In this document: one piece after another, positions 1 through 7,556 of the stretch
Layout: each line of letters begins with the position of its first letter
Position numbering within the stretch: the first letter of the stretch is position 1
DNA from: DATAVK01 sp036267755
GTDB taxonomy: Bacteria; Actinomycetota; Actinomycetes; JAFAQI01
Assembly (NCBI GenBank): GCA_036267755.1
Contig: DATAVK010000017.1
Span: 1 to 23,979 of the forward strand
DNA: 23,979 bases
Direction: 5' to 3'
Notes under the pieces: model-generated
Databases searched by the model: none
What the model was told of the DNA's origin: nothing
The model's input: only the letters and a program-made list of their open reading frames with translations
Translations under genes and position numbers: made by a program

Positions 1-123
1 ACGGAGCTGTTCGTCTCGATCAAGACCGTGGAGACCCACGTGTCTTCGGTGCTGCGCAAGCTGCAGCTGAGCAACCGGCGGGAGCTCACCCGCTGGGCTA
101 GCGAGCGACGGCTGTTCCCCTGA
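1..123 (+). CDS. C-terminal end of a LuxR/NarL-family response regulator (partial)
   Basis: The reading frame is open from the first base to a TGA at 121-123 and encodes 40 residues. They match the second half of a LuxR-type helix-turn-helix: the recognition-helix motif SIKTVETHVSSVLRKL is followed by LQLSNRRELTRWA and a short tail. By family knowledge such domains bind DNA and usually end NarL-type response regulators or stand-alone LuxR regulators. The receiver or sensor part lies outside the window, so its partner is unknown. A NarL-type kinase without an adjacent regulator lies about 5 kb away (5090-6427); a partnership is only a guess. The domain call is firm, the full protein unknown. 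Confidence 0.88.
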   Translation, partial: TELFVSIKTVETHVSSVLRKLQLSNRRELTRWASERRLFP

Positions 124-192
124 TCGTTCAGCTCTGCTCACCCCCGCGAGATAGATTCCGGAACGTTGCGGCAAGTTGCTTGGGGGGCACGC

Positions 193-2304
193 ATGTGGAC
201 ACACCGTCGTCTGTCAATGCTGAGGTACGTCGCTGGTGGCGCCTCGGCCTTGCTCCTCGCCGGTGCCCTCGCGGCGAACCCGGCCAGTGCAGCGAACGGG
301 TCAGGCGCGCATGGCCTGCTGGCATCGACCACGGTCGGCGCGGCCGGCGCTGACGTGGGCTACGCGGTCGACAAGCCGTTGTGCTCGACCAAGGTGGTGC
401 CGGGACACGCGAACTGCTTCGCGATGGGGCGCGTGCCGGTCAAGCCCGGCACGCCCGGAGCCATCCCCTACGTAGAGCGAGGCTCGACATCTGTCGATGC
501 CCCGCCGCTCGGGCCGGCTGGCGGATACACGCCGAACGACATCGCGACTGCCTACGAGTACAACCCGAGTGTCAACCGCTCCAACCAGACCGTGGGGCTC
601 GTCGACTGGTTCGACGACCCCAAGATCGCCGCTAACTTGGCGCACTTCGACAGCTTCTATGAGTTCCCGAAGGAGACGGCGTCGTCGTTCCGCAAGGTCA
701 ACCAGACCGGCGCCAAGTCTCCCCTGCCGTCCAGTAGCCGCGGCAGGCACACCGCGGCCGAGATCGCACTCGACGTCGAATCGGTCCGCGCGGTGTGCCA
801 CACCTGCCGGATCCTCCTCGTCGAGGCCAAGTCGTCCTCCCTCACCAACCTCGCGGCCGCCGAGAACACCGCCGTGCGGCTGGGCGCCACCGAGGTGTCG
901 GACTCCTTCGGTGCGCCGGAAGCGGAGGAGTCGAAGACGATCCGAAACGCGTTCAACCATCCGGGTGTCGTCCTCACGGCGTCGACCGGCGACGACGGGT
1001 GGTTCGGCTGGGATTTCGTCAATGCGAACGAGGGGTCAGACAATGCCCCCAGCTTTCCGTCGACCGCGCCAACCGTGGTGTCCGTCGGCGGCACGCGACT
1101 CCAGCTGAACAGCAACGGGAGCATCGGCGAGCAGACCATCTGGAACGAGAACGGCAAGGACGACAGTGTCGGGCTCTCAGACGGAGCTCCAGACGGCGCC
1201 GGCGGCGGTGGATGCAGCACGGAGTTCACCGCACCTGCCTGGCAATCACACTTCGCCGGCTACTCGGCGGCGCATTGCGGCGGCAAGCGGTTGGCGGCTG
1301 ACGTGTCCGCCATCGCGGACCCAGACATCGGCCTCGACGTCTTCGACACCTGGGGCACTCACGATCACGGCTGGGTGACGATCGGCGGCACCTCGCTGTC
1401 ATCACCCGTGATCGCGGCAATGTTCGCCCTGGCAGGTGGCTCGGGAGGCACGGTGTACCCCGCGGCCTCGATCTATGAGAACGCCAAGAACAACCCAAGT
1501 CGGGTGTTCGACGTCGTACCGACCAACGACGGCCTCACCTCGGGCAACGGATTCTGCGGCGGCGATGCCACCTCCACCTGCGGGAACGATGTCTCCACCG
1601 ACACGCACGGCGGGACCCACAACCCCAACGCCCTCGGCGCTGGGGAGGTCGACTGCAGCTTCCCCCGCAACGACACCAACCCAGCCAAGTTCCCGCCGCT
1701 CTCTCCCGAGTGCAATACGACGGCCGGGTACGACGGCCCGAGCGGCGTGGGCACTCCGTTGGGAACGGGTCTGTTCTCGCCGACCAGTCCGGCCGTGTCA
1801 CTGCGGTCCACGACGAAGGTCGCCCGGCTGCACAAGGTGATGGGTTTCACCGCCGTCGCGACCGAGCGACTGGCGGGTCAGCACGTCACGAGCGTCACCT
1901 TCACCTGGGGCGATGGGCACTCCACCAGCGGCACGTCGCTGAAAGGCACTCACGCGTTCGCCAAGAAGGGTCGCTACGACATCGACGTGGTGGTCACCGA
2001 CAGCGCCGGCGGGCAGAGCCGCGCGGATGTCCACATCACGGTCGGTGAACCGTCGGCCGGCAAGCCCGTCGGCCCCAAGACGGTCAAGCACGGGCACAAG
2101 GCCAAGTTCCACATCAGAGCCACCGACCCCAATACCGGCGGCAAGATCAAGAAGATCACGTGGAGCTGGGGCGACCATCACTCAAGCAGGGGCAAGAGGG
2201 TCTCTCACCGCTGGCACGCCAAGGGGAAGTACCGCATCACGGTGACGGTCACCGACACCACCGGCGTACGCACCAAGTTCGTCAGGCACGTCCGGGTCAA
2301 GTAA
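193..2304 (+). CDS. Secreted sedolisin-like (S53) serine peptidase with two C-terminal PKD-like repeats
   Basis: A signal peptide (arginines, a Leu/Ala-rich core, then NPASA) ends near residue 33. The catalytic domain starts near YTPNDIATAY. Numbered from the ATG at 193, the sedolisin Glu/Asp pair is in AAEIALDVE (about E180/D184), the oxyanion Asp in STGDDG (about 257) and the serine in GGTSLSSP (about 391). A glycine-rich GPSGVGTPLG after it resembles the S53 calcium site. Two PKD-like repeats follow (WGDGHS and WGDHHS, each ending VTVTDxxG-like). The protein is probably an exported endopeptidase whose repeats bind polymer or wall. Only about 75 residues separate signal and catalytic domain, short for the usual S53 propeptide. 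The ATG at 193 is preferred because GGGGGG ends 5 nt before it; an in-frame TTG at 166 has no good ribosome site. TAGATT at 152-157 is a possible weak -10. Confidence 0.88.
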   Translation: MWTHRRLSMLRYVAGGASALLLAGALAANPASAANGSGAHGLLASTTVGAAGADVGYAVDKPLCSTKVVPGHANCFAMGRVPVKPGTPGAIPYVERGSTSVDAPPLGPAGGYTPNDIATAYEYNPSVNRSNQTVGLVDWFDDPKIAANLAHFDSFYEFPKETASSFRKVNQTGAKSPLPSSSRGRHTAAEIALDVESVRAVCHTCRILLVEAKSSSLTNLAAAENTAVRLGATEVSDSFGAPEAEESKTIRNAFNHPGVVLTASTGDDGWFGWDFVNANEGSDNAPSFPSTAPTVVSVGGTRLQLNSNGSIGEQTIWNENGKDDSVGLSDGAPDGAGGGGCSTEFTAPAWQSHFAGYSAAHCGGKRLAADVSAIADPDIGLDVFDTWGTHDHGWVTIGGTSLSSPVIAAMFALAGGSGGTVYPAASIYENAKNNPSRVFDVVPTNDGLTSGNGFCGGDATSTCGNDVSTDTHGGTHNPNALGAGEVDCSFPRNDTNPAKFPPLSPECNTTAGYDGPSGVGTPLGTGLFSPTSPAVSLRSTTKVARLHKVMGFTAVATERLAGQHVTSVTFTWGDGHSTSGTSLKGTHAFAKKGRYDIDVVVTDSAGGQSRADVHITVGEPSAGKPVGPKTVKHGHKAKFHIRATDPNTGGKIKKITWSWGDHHSSRGKRVSHRWHAKGKYRITVTVTDTTGVRTKFVRHVRVK

Positions 2305-2385
2305 CCGACCGCCCTGTAAAGTGGCCGAGCACCTCATCACGACCCGGTTTGCGGACCTCGGCGCTCAGCCGTCGCGCCGCAGGAC

Positions 2386-2462
2386 GGGCAGGTAGCTCAG
2401 TTGGTACGAGCGCCCGCCTGAAAAGCGGGAGGTCGGCGGTTCGACCCCGCCCCTGCCCACCA
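2386..2462 (+). tRNA. tRNA-Phe (anticodon GAA), CCA encoded
   Basis: A full cloverleaf can be drawn. The acceptor stem GGGCAGG (2386-2392) pairs with CCTGCCC (2452-2458). The D stem is GCTC/GAGC. The anticodon stem CCCGC/GCGGG holds the 7-nt loop CTGAAAA, giving anticodon GAA. The T stem is GGCGG/CCGCC with loop TTCGACC. The discriminator is A (2459) and CCA follows in the DNA (2460-2462). All stems are perfect, so the gene looks functional. No strong promoter was found in the 81 nt between it and the protease gene; TAAAGT at 2317-2322 is the nearest -10-like word. Confidence 0.97.
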
Positions 2463-2464
2463 CC

Positions 2465-2483
2465 GAAGGCAGGCGTTGCCTTC
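2465..2483 (+). terminator. Stem-loop 3' of tRNA-Phe
   Basis: GAAGGCA (2465-2471) and TGCCTTC (2477-2483) form a perfect 7-bp stem with a 5-nt loop, two bases after the encoded CCA. There is no T tract, as is common for actinobacterial hairpin terminators. It may end tRNA transcription or assist 3' processing, and it also lies just beyond the 3' end of the convergent gene at 2504. Confidence 0.5.
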
Positions 2484-2503
2484 CGCGCCTCGGTTTCGCG
2501 GTG

Positions 2504-3253
2504 CTAGCGGCCGAATCCAGATGTGCTGTGCTTCGCAGCGTGCGCGATCGCCGCGTGCGTGATTGAGCCCGCGACCTCGGTGCCTGTCTTGATCGCGGTG
2601 ATCCCACCGTCGAACACGGTGTCAGGGCTCGGGTTGGTCCCGCCGGTGTCGTCGAAACAATAGACACCGATCTTCTGACCGTTGCTCACGGTGACAGTCC
2701 CCGACAGGGACGTGGTCAGCAGTTGCTCCAAATCCGGAGTCGACGAGTACTGGACAGCACGTGCAGCGCCCGCAACGTAAAGGTCGCAGATGACACCTTC
2801 GGTGTCTCCCTCTTGGACCATCACCGAGGCATTCACGTAGTAAGTGCCGTGGGGGAGTTTGCCGGTGGACGCGATCAGCTGACCGATAAGGCCTGTCGAT
2901 TCGGTCGGCAGCGGAAGATCCTCGCCCTCGCTCGTGTTCGTCGGAGTGATCGCACCACTACCGGTGCTCTTCACTGCGCTCGCGCTCAGGCCACCGAGCA
3001 GGGACGCGTTCAAGTGTGCGACCTGCTTGGAACTGTTCACCTTCAGCGGCGGCTTCGACTTCTTCCCGATGAGGGACAAGGGTGTGCCCTTGCTGTCCTT
3101 CAGCGTCGTCGTGCTCGTTGCCGAGTTGTGGTGCCCCAGCACGAGTGAGCCGCCGTTCGCCGCTGTGGCGACCCCTAGGCCTCCGACAACCAGACACAGC
3201 GCACCTATGCCGCCCGCGAACGCACTCCGGCCGGCCAACTGACCCAGATTCAT
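2504..3253 (-). CDS. Secreted protein of unknown function with actinobacterial Gly/Ser/Thr-rich N-terminal module
   Basis: The 249-residue product starts with an export signal or single helix (FAGGIGALCLVVGGLGVATA). The next segment, around residues 33-85 (GGSLVLGHHNSATSTTTL, then TPLSLIGKKSKPPLKVNSSK and VAHLNASLLGGLSA), is a pattern I recognise from many exported actinobacterial proteins of unknown function. The C-terminal part (about 115-230) is beta-rich, with LPHGTYYVNASV, two cysteines in VICDLYV and GVYCFDDTGG, and a threonine-rich strand. It could be a jelly-roll or TNF-like domain, but this is a guess from strand pattern. GGGGAG lies 5 nt before the ATG, supporting the start. The gene ends with an open gap to the convergent tRNA. 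No function is claimed. Confidence 0.8.
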   Translation of the reverse strand: MNLGQLAGRSAFAGGIGALCLVVGGLGVATAANGGSLVLGHHNSATSTTTLKDSKGTPLSLIGKKSKPPLKVNSSKQVAHLNASLLGGLSASAVKSTGSGAITPTNTSEGEDLPLPTESTGLIGQLIASTGKLPHGTYYVNASVMVQEGDTEGVICDLYVAGAARAVQYSSTPDLEQLLTTSLSGTVTVSNGQKIGVYCFDDTGGTNPSPDTVFDGGITAIKTGTEVAGSITHAAIAHAAKHSTSGFGR

Positions 3254-3354
3254 GTCCGCTCCCCGCTCGCCTAGGGCATCGAAACTCGACCTCGGCGCAA
3301 CTTAACCGTTCACGGCGGCGAAATCCGTGAGGCACATCCTCGGCGTGGCGGCGA

Positions 3355-4524
3355 TCAGCGTCGAAGCCGGCGCCACCGGCCACGGAGTGCCTTTGCCGCG
3401 AGCCGGGCCACGTCACGCGCCGTCGGGTCCTTAGGGGCGGCCCGCTTGACCGGCGCTGGCCGGAGTTGCCGGGACTGCAGGCAGGCGCCTACCAGCGCCT
3501 GCACAGCTGCATCGATCGGCAGGAGAACCAGCCCCTCAACCGCCTCGTCGGCACCCGCCGGGGGCATCGGCGTCGCCAGTCTCGTCAGATCACCGACGAT
3601 CTCGATGCCAAGACCCTCGATGCGCTCTGGAAGGTCGGCCGTAATCTCCGCCGCCCGCTCCAGCGCCCACCCTGGCGTACGGACCCGCGGCTCGTCCGGG
3701 CCAGGGGTCCGCTTCCACCACATCTGGTGAGCGGCCCCGCGCCGGATCCACTCGCTGTACTCCTCCCAGGTGACGTCCCGGGACATCAGCTCCACGTTGA
3801 CCCGTCGGATCAGCTCGGCCTCGGCACCGGTGAGGGACCGGTTGGCACGTTCCGGCAGGTCCTTGAGCGTTCCCGCTGGCACACCCAGCATTTTGTCGAC
3901 GGTCCGGAAGGGAAGCTGCCGGTCACGCTCGTCGAGGACGATGAGGGTGAGTCGCTCGGGCCCGAGCACGCTCGCCCACCGGGCCAGCACGTCGCCGTGG
4001 CTGTGCCGCTCCCAGAAACCTCGGTAGGTCTTCATCGACTCGTCGCCGTTGAGGACGACGTCCAGCCACTCGTCGTAACTTCTCCGGACACCGAACTGGA
4101 CGTTCTGTTGCCAGGCGGAGGGCAGGACCTTGTTCAGCGGGCGGACGGTTGCCAGCACGTGGACCCGGTCGCCGCCCAGGCCGTCGGCCACGGTCCGGAT
4201 CGTCGCCTCGTCCGCGATGTCGAAGAACTCGCTATCAATGACGATCTGCCGGTCAGGGCCGATGTCACGAACGGTTTCGACGAGCTCGTCCCACTTCTCC
4301 CGGGTCCTCGGTTTCGCGCCGAGCGACACCCAGCCGTTGGTCCGTCCGGTGACCGCGAGCGCCGCGGTCGTGTGGTTCAGGTCGTGGCCGGGGTAGGCGA
4401 TGCCGAGCGCTGCGAGCTCTGGCCGGGCCGCCCGCAGCGCCTGTTGGAGGCCTGTCGTCCCGCACTTGCGGAAACCGATGTGGAGCAGCCTCGCGTCGCC
4501 CGCCAGGGTCCTTGGCTCGATCAC
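3355..4524 (-). CDS. Sulfotransferase-like P-loop protein
   Basis: The N-terminus, LLHIGFRKCGTTGLQQAL (about residues 13-30), matches the 5'-phosphosulfate-binding loop of PAPS-dependent sulfotransferases, whose usual form is HIGxxKTGTTxLQ. Here Cys replaces the usual Thr before GTT. Further on, VHVLATVRPLNKVLPSAWQQ resembles the 3'-phosphate-binding strand and Arg, again as in the family. The last about 60 residues are Arg/Ala/Pro-rich and probably a disordered or membrane-proximal tail. The acceptor substrate cannot be told; cell-surface glycans or lipids are typical. The start is GTG with a weak GGTGGCGGC upstream. It is divergent from the gene at 4614. It could equally be a non-enzymatic sulfotransferase-fold protein common in actinobacterial glycan loci, though no glycan genes are nearby. 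Confidence 0.75.
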   Translation of the reverse strand: MIEPRTLAGDARLLHIGFRKCGTTGLQQALRAARPELAALGIAYPGHDLNHTTAALAVTGRTNGWVSLGAKPRTREKWDELVETVRDIGPDRQIVIDSEFFDIADEATIRTVADGLGGDRVHVLATVRPLNKVLPSAWQQNVQFGVRRSYDEWLDVVLNGDESMKTYRGFWERHSHGDVLARWASVLGPERLTLIVLDERDRQLPFRTVDKMLGVPAGTLKDLPERANRSLTGAEAELIRRVNVELMSRDVTWEEYSEWIRRGAAHQMWWKRTPGPDEPRVRTPGWALERAAEITADLPERIEGLGIEIVGDLTRLATPMPPAGADEAVEGLVLLPIDAAVQALVGACLQSRQLRPAPVKRAAPKDPTARDVARLAAKALRGRWRRLRR

Positions 4525-4613
4525 GATGCCGCCACCATAGACGCGCTCGCCGGGGAGGTACTAGCACCATCGTCCAGTTGCTGGCCGGACCACGCAGTGC
4601 CGATGCTGAGGTC

Positions 4614-5093
4614 ATGGGACGAGCCAGTACGACGGTCGCCGCGGCGACGGCCTCGCTCGTCCTGCTGGCCGGGGTGACGTACGCCGCGGTGCAGTCAGTC
4701 GACACGAGCCCCGACGCTCAGGTGGTCATCCCCAGCTCGCCCTCCGCCACGCCACACCCGGCCACGCCGAGGCACTCCAGCCGACCGGCTCGTCCGGCGA
4801 GCTCCCCGACGCCCGACGCCCGCGGATCCGATGATCCACCCGGGCACGATGCGGGCGACGACCACGGCGGCGACACCGATCGCCAGCGTGGGGACAACGG
4901 CGACAAGCACAAGGACGGCAACCGTAACCGGGAGCGCGAGCCGGGCGACCACGATCGTCACGGCCGCGACCATGGCGTTAAGGACCATGACAAGGACAAG
5001 GGCGACAAGGGCGGCGGCTCGACGAGCGGTGGCGGCTCGGGCTCCGGTTCAGGGAGCAGTGGCGGCAGCAGCGACGGCGGCGGCAACCACTAG
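4614..5093 (+). CDS. Small exported or anchored protein with Asp/His/Lys-rich and Gly/Ser-rich disordered tail
   Basis: The 159-residue product begins with one hydrophobic segment (VAAATASLVLLAGVTYAAV), either an uncleaved anchor or a signal peptide. A Pro/Ser/Thr linker follows (about residues 35-75), then a highly charged stretch rich in Asp, His, Lys, Arg and Gly (motifs such as DHDRHGRDHG and DHDKDKGDKGG), and a terminal Gly/Ser run. No folded domain is visible. The His/Asp density suggests possible divalent-metal binding; that is inference. The ATG at 4614 follows GCTGAGG at short spacing. An upstream in-frame start at 4512 would overlap the divergent gene and add a non-hydrophobic leader, so it is rejected. 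Its stop shares CTAG (5090-5093) with the stop of the convergent kinase. Biased composition makes a spurious ORF possible, but hydrophobic segment and start agree. Confidence 0.6.
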   Translation: MGRASTTVAAATASLVLLAGVTYAAVQSVDTSPDAQVVIPSSPSATPHPATPRHSSRPARPASSPTPDARGSDDPPGHDAGDDHGGDTDRQRGDNGDKHKDGNRNREREPGDHDRHGRDHGVKDHDKDKGDKGGGSTSGGGSGSGSGSSGGSSDGGGNH

Positions 5094-6427
5094 CTGATCG
5101 GAAGCTCCAGTCGCAGCCGAGTGCCGTTTCCCGGGCTGGACTCGATCTGCAGCCGGCCGCTGGCATCGGCGACCAGATCCGCGAGCCCCCGAAGCCCGAC
5201 GTGGCCCTCCGCTGCGCGGGCTGCCGCGGTCTCCTCGGAGAATCCGACGCCGTCGTCCGCCACGACCAGCGTGGCCATGCCGTCATGGGTTGTGACCGTC
5301 ACCGTCAGGTGGCGAGCCTTGGCGTGCGTGACGACGTTGCGGATCGCCTCGCGCGCCGCTCGGTAGATCAGTCGATCGGTCGGTGAGGGAATCTCGACAT
5401 CGATGCCATCGACCTCGCAACTGGTCACGAGCCCTCGGATCGATGCGGCGGTGGTCAGGTCCATGAGCGCTGCACTGAGGCCGGCCTCCGCGAGCTTCGG
5501 CGGGTAGATGTCGACCAGCAGCGACCGCAGCGAGGTGATGCTCTCGCGGACCTGCGTCGCGGAGCGCTCGAGCAACGTCGACGTGGCCGGCAGTACGGCG
5601 TCCTGCCGGGCCGATCCGGCGAGCTGGAACGCGACACCAGCCAGGTCCTGGACGACGCCGTCGTGCAGGTCGCTCGCAATCCGCCGCCGCTCGTTGTCGG
5701 AGGCCTCGACCGCCTGCCGCAGCAGCCGCTCTCGTTCCTGCTGCCGCGTGCGCAACCGTCGCGCCAGCGACCAGGCCAGCGGGATCTGCACCAGTTCGAG
5801 CGCCACGAGCGCCCCGATGGACACCGGGGCGAAGCTCCGCCAGATCCGCCGGCCCGACGCCGACACCGCGCCGTACCGGTAGTAGGCCTCAAACAGCAGC
5901 CGGCCGCCGTTGGGCATCCGGATCGGGAGGTAGACCTCGAGCAGCTTGCCCTGGTTCCGTTCGAACTGGTTCTCGGGTCGCGACAGGTCACTGACTTCGG
6001 CCTCGATCACGCCGTTGTCGAGCGCGGAGCGCTCCTCGTCCCCGAGCTGGAAGGTCATTCCCTGAAGCAACGGCTGGTCGGAGTACACGATCGTGCCCGA
6101 CCGGTTCCAGATCTTGACCCGAACCAACGAGGGATCGAGGACCGAGCTCCGGACGACCTGCGCGACCTTGGCCACCGCGGCCGGTTGACCCGAGGCGAGC
6201 CCGTTCGTCACGACCGGCTCGACGATCGTCTGCGCCTTGATGAGGGTCGTCGTACGGGCGTCGGCGATGGCTTCGCGCTGACCGACCCGGCGGCTCGCGG
6301 CGAAGGTCCCGACACCGACGATCGAGACCGCGACGATGCCGACGAGCGCGAACCCGAGCACTGGTCGGGCCACGCCCCACCGCCCGGAGCTGTCGTCCCG
6401 TCCGGTTCGATCGCGATCCGGCTCCAC
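5090..6427 (-). CDS. NarL-type (HisKA_3/HATPase) membrane sensor histidine kinase
   Basis: Counting from the GTG at 6427, transmembrane helix 1 is about residues 21-43 (VLGFALVGIVAVSIVGVGTF) and helix 2 about 201-223. The 155-residue loop between them has a Cache/PAS-like look (VKIWNRSGTIVYSD). A short coiled coil leads to the phosphoacceptor box ERRRIASDLHDGVVQDL with His near 255. The ATP-binding part has the N box REAIRNVVTHA, the G1 box DDGVGF and the G2 region GHVGLRGLADLV. This is a complete kinase sensing an extracytoplasmic signal, but no response regulator is adjacent. The open frame reaches 6610, but that would overlap the gene at 6459-6650, so a downstream start is chosen. Starts at 6454 (TTG), 6427 (GTG) and 6373 (GTG, with GGTGGGG upstream) are all possible. 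Kinase function is sure, the start is not. Confidence 0.88.
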   Translation of the reverse strand: MEPDRDRTGRDDSSGRWGVARPVLGFALVGIVAVSIVGVGTFAASRRVGQREAIADARTTTLIKAQTIVEPVVTNGLASGQPAAVAKVAQVVRSSVLDPSLVRVKIWNRSGTIVYSDQPLLQGMTFQLGDEERSALDNGVIEAEVSDLSRPENQFERNQGKLLEVYLPIRMPNGGRLLFEAYYRYGAVSASGRRIWRSFAPVSIGALVALELVQIPLAWSLARRLRTRQQERERLLRQAVEASDNERRRIASDLHDGVVQDLAGVAFQLAGSARQDAVLPATSTLLERSATQVRESITSLRSLLVDIYPPKLAEAGLSAALMDLTTAASIRGLVTSCEVDGIDVEIPSPTDRLIYRAAREAIRNVVTHAKARHLTVTVTTHDGMATLVVADDGVGFSEETAAARAAEGHVGLRGLADLVADASGRLQIESSPGNGTRLRLELPIS

Positions 6428-6458
6428 CCCCAGATAACGGGACGCAGCCGGCAACGGT

Positions 6459-6650
6459 TCAGGTAGGAGGGTTCGCGTCCGGATCCCGGTACTGCGGGGT
6501 GCGCTGCCGGCGGCGCATGATCCGCCAACCGAGGAACCCCAGCACCGCGACGATGTAGACGACGTGGATGACGTCGTACGCGGGACCATGATGGTGGAAG
6601 ATCGCGCCACCCACGATCAGGATGGCGAGCAGACCGAGCCGCATCGCCAT
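6459..6650 (-). CDS. Small two-helix membrane protein with extracytoplasmic HHH motif
   Basis: The 63-residue product starts at MAMRLGLLAILIVGGAIF (helix 1), followed by the short loop HHHGPAYD, helix 2 (VIHVVYIVAVLGFLGWRI) and a basic cytoplasmic tail (MRRRQRTPQYR). GAGAG lies 8 nt before the ATG. A longer frame to 6806 would overlap the start of the divergent oxidoreductase gene and has no sensible N-terminus. The stop lies within about 30 nt of the kinase start at 5090-6427, so the two are probably cotranscribed and perhaps translationally coupled. A role as an accessory or ligand-sensing partner of the kinase is inference. I do not recognise a named family. Confidence 0.62.
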   Translation of the reverse strand: MAMRLGLLAILIVGGAIFHHHGPAYDVIHVVYIVAVLGFLGWRIMRRRQRTPQYRDPDANPPT

Positions 6651-6685
6651 GTAGTTGGCTCTCGGGCTCCTGCCGCCACGCAGCG

Positions 6686-6695
6686 GTGACGTCAC
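6686..6695. promoter_or_regulatory. Palindrome GTGACGTCAC in a divergent intergenic region
   Basis: A perfect 10-bp palindrome lies 36 nt upstream of the small membrane protein start and about 110 nt before the divergent oxidoreductase gene. A longer inverted repeat, CCCCGGC (6719-6725) and GCCGGGG (6756-6762), lies in the same 154-nt gap. Both are operator-like but unproven. In such GC-rich DNA the second may be chance. Confidence 0.3.
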
Positions 6696-6804
6696 GGCGT
6701 ACCACCTTGTCCTTGCATCCCCGGCTGCACACCGTATGCCCGCAAGCTGATGGCCGCCGGGGAATCGTGGGAAGGCATCCGCCGCGTGACACGTTGGCTC
6801 GGAC

Positions 6805-7446
6805 ATGCAGGTGGAGATCTGGTCTGACGTCGTGTGCCCGTGGTGCTACCTCGGGAAGCGCCGGTTCGAGCAAGGGCTGGCGGCCTTCGAGCATCGCGAC
6901 AAGGTGGAGGTCGTGTACCGCTCCTTCGAGCTGGACCCCAGCGCGCCCACCGATGCGACCGAGCCGACGATCGACCTGCTCGCCAGCAAGTACGGGATGA
7001 CGCCCGCGCAGGCGCAGGACGCGCAAGTGCAGATGGAGCAGCGGGCCGCGGCCGACGGGCTGGAGTTCCGGATGTCGGACCTGCGCAGCGGGAACACGCG
7101 TGACGCGCACCGGCTGCTGCACCTGGCCAAGGAGCGCGGTCGGCAGCCGGAGCTGGCCGAGCGGCTGCACCGCGCCTACTTCAGCGAGCAGCGATCCGTG
7201 TTCGATGCGGCGTCGCTGTCCCAGCTGGCGGTCGAGGTTGGACTGGACCCCGCAGAGGTGGCCGATGTCCTCGCCGGCGACGGGTACGCCGATGAGGTCG
7301 AGGCGGACGAGGCGACCGCGCAGGCCCTCGGAGCCACCGGCGTGCCGTTCTTCGTCATCGATCGGCGCTACGGCATCTCCGGCGCCCAACCCGCGGACGC
7401 CATCACGCAGACGCTGCAGCGAGCCTGGTCCGACGCCGACTCATGA
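6805..7446 (+). CDS. DsbA-family thiol oxidoreductase, FrnE-like
   Basis: The 213-residue protein opens with VEIWSDVVCPWCYLGKRRFE, giving the CPWC redox motif at about residues 11-14 after the first thioredoxin-fold strand. The cis-proline loop is in ATGVPFFVIDRRYGISGAQ near the C-terminus. Between them lies the all-alpha insertion of the FrnE/2-hydroxychromene isomerase-like DsbA group. Length and motif order match FrnE proteins. There is no signal peptide, so it acts in the cytoplasm, probably as a disulfide oxidoreductase or isomerase in redox stress. The ATG at 6805 gives the exact family N-terminus. It is divergent from the small membrane protein gene. A terminator-like hairpin follows at 7494. 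Confidence 0.93.
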   Translation: MQVEIWSDVVCPWCYLGKRRFEQGLAAFEHRDKVEVVYRSFELDPSAPTDATEPTIDLLASKYGMTPAQAQDAQVQMEQRAAADGLEFRMSDLRSGNTRDAHRLLHLAKERGRQPELAERLHRAYFSEQRSVFDAASLSQLAVEVGLDPAEVADVLAGDGYADEVEADEATAQALGATGVPFFVIDRRYGISGAQPADAITQTLQRAWSDADS

Positions 7447-7493
7447 CGGTTGCGGCGCGGCCTCGGCGAACGAGCGGAAACGCTGGCAAGTAA

Positions 7494-7526
7494 ACCCGCT
7501 GGGATTGCTCCAAACGGGTGGTTTTT
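7494..7526 (+). terminator. Hairpin with T tract after the FrnE-like gene
   Basis: ACCCG (7494-7498) pairs with CGGGT (7515-7519), and a small inner GGA/TCC pairing lies in the loop. GG and then TTTTT (7522-7526) follow, so this resembles a classical intrinsic terminator, although the outer stem has only 5 bp. It ends the oxidoreductase transcript or belongs to the leader of the next gene. Confidence 0.45.
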
Positions 7527-7556
7527 CGTGACAGAGGCCAAAAACTGGGTCAAAAA

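Noticed and set aside
166..192. TTG at 166 as start of the S53 protease
   Set aside because: The ATG at 193 has a purine-rich GGGGGG site at good distance and gives a better signal peptide.
3466..4677. Long plus-strand open frame opposite the sulfotransferase-like gene
   Set aside because: It mirrors the GC-biased codons of the minus-strand gene, has no domain or ribosome site and is rich in Arg/Pro/Gly. It is an antisense shadow.
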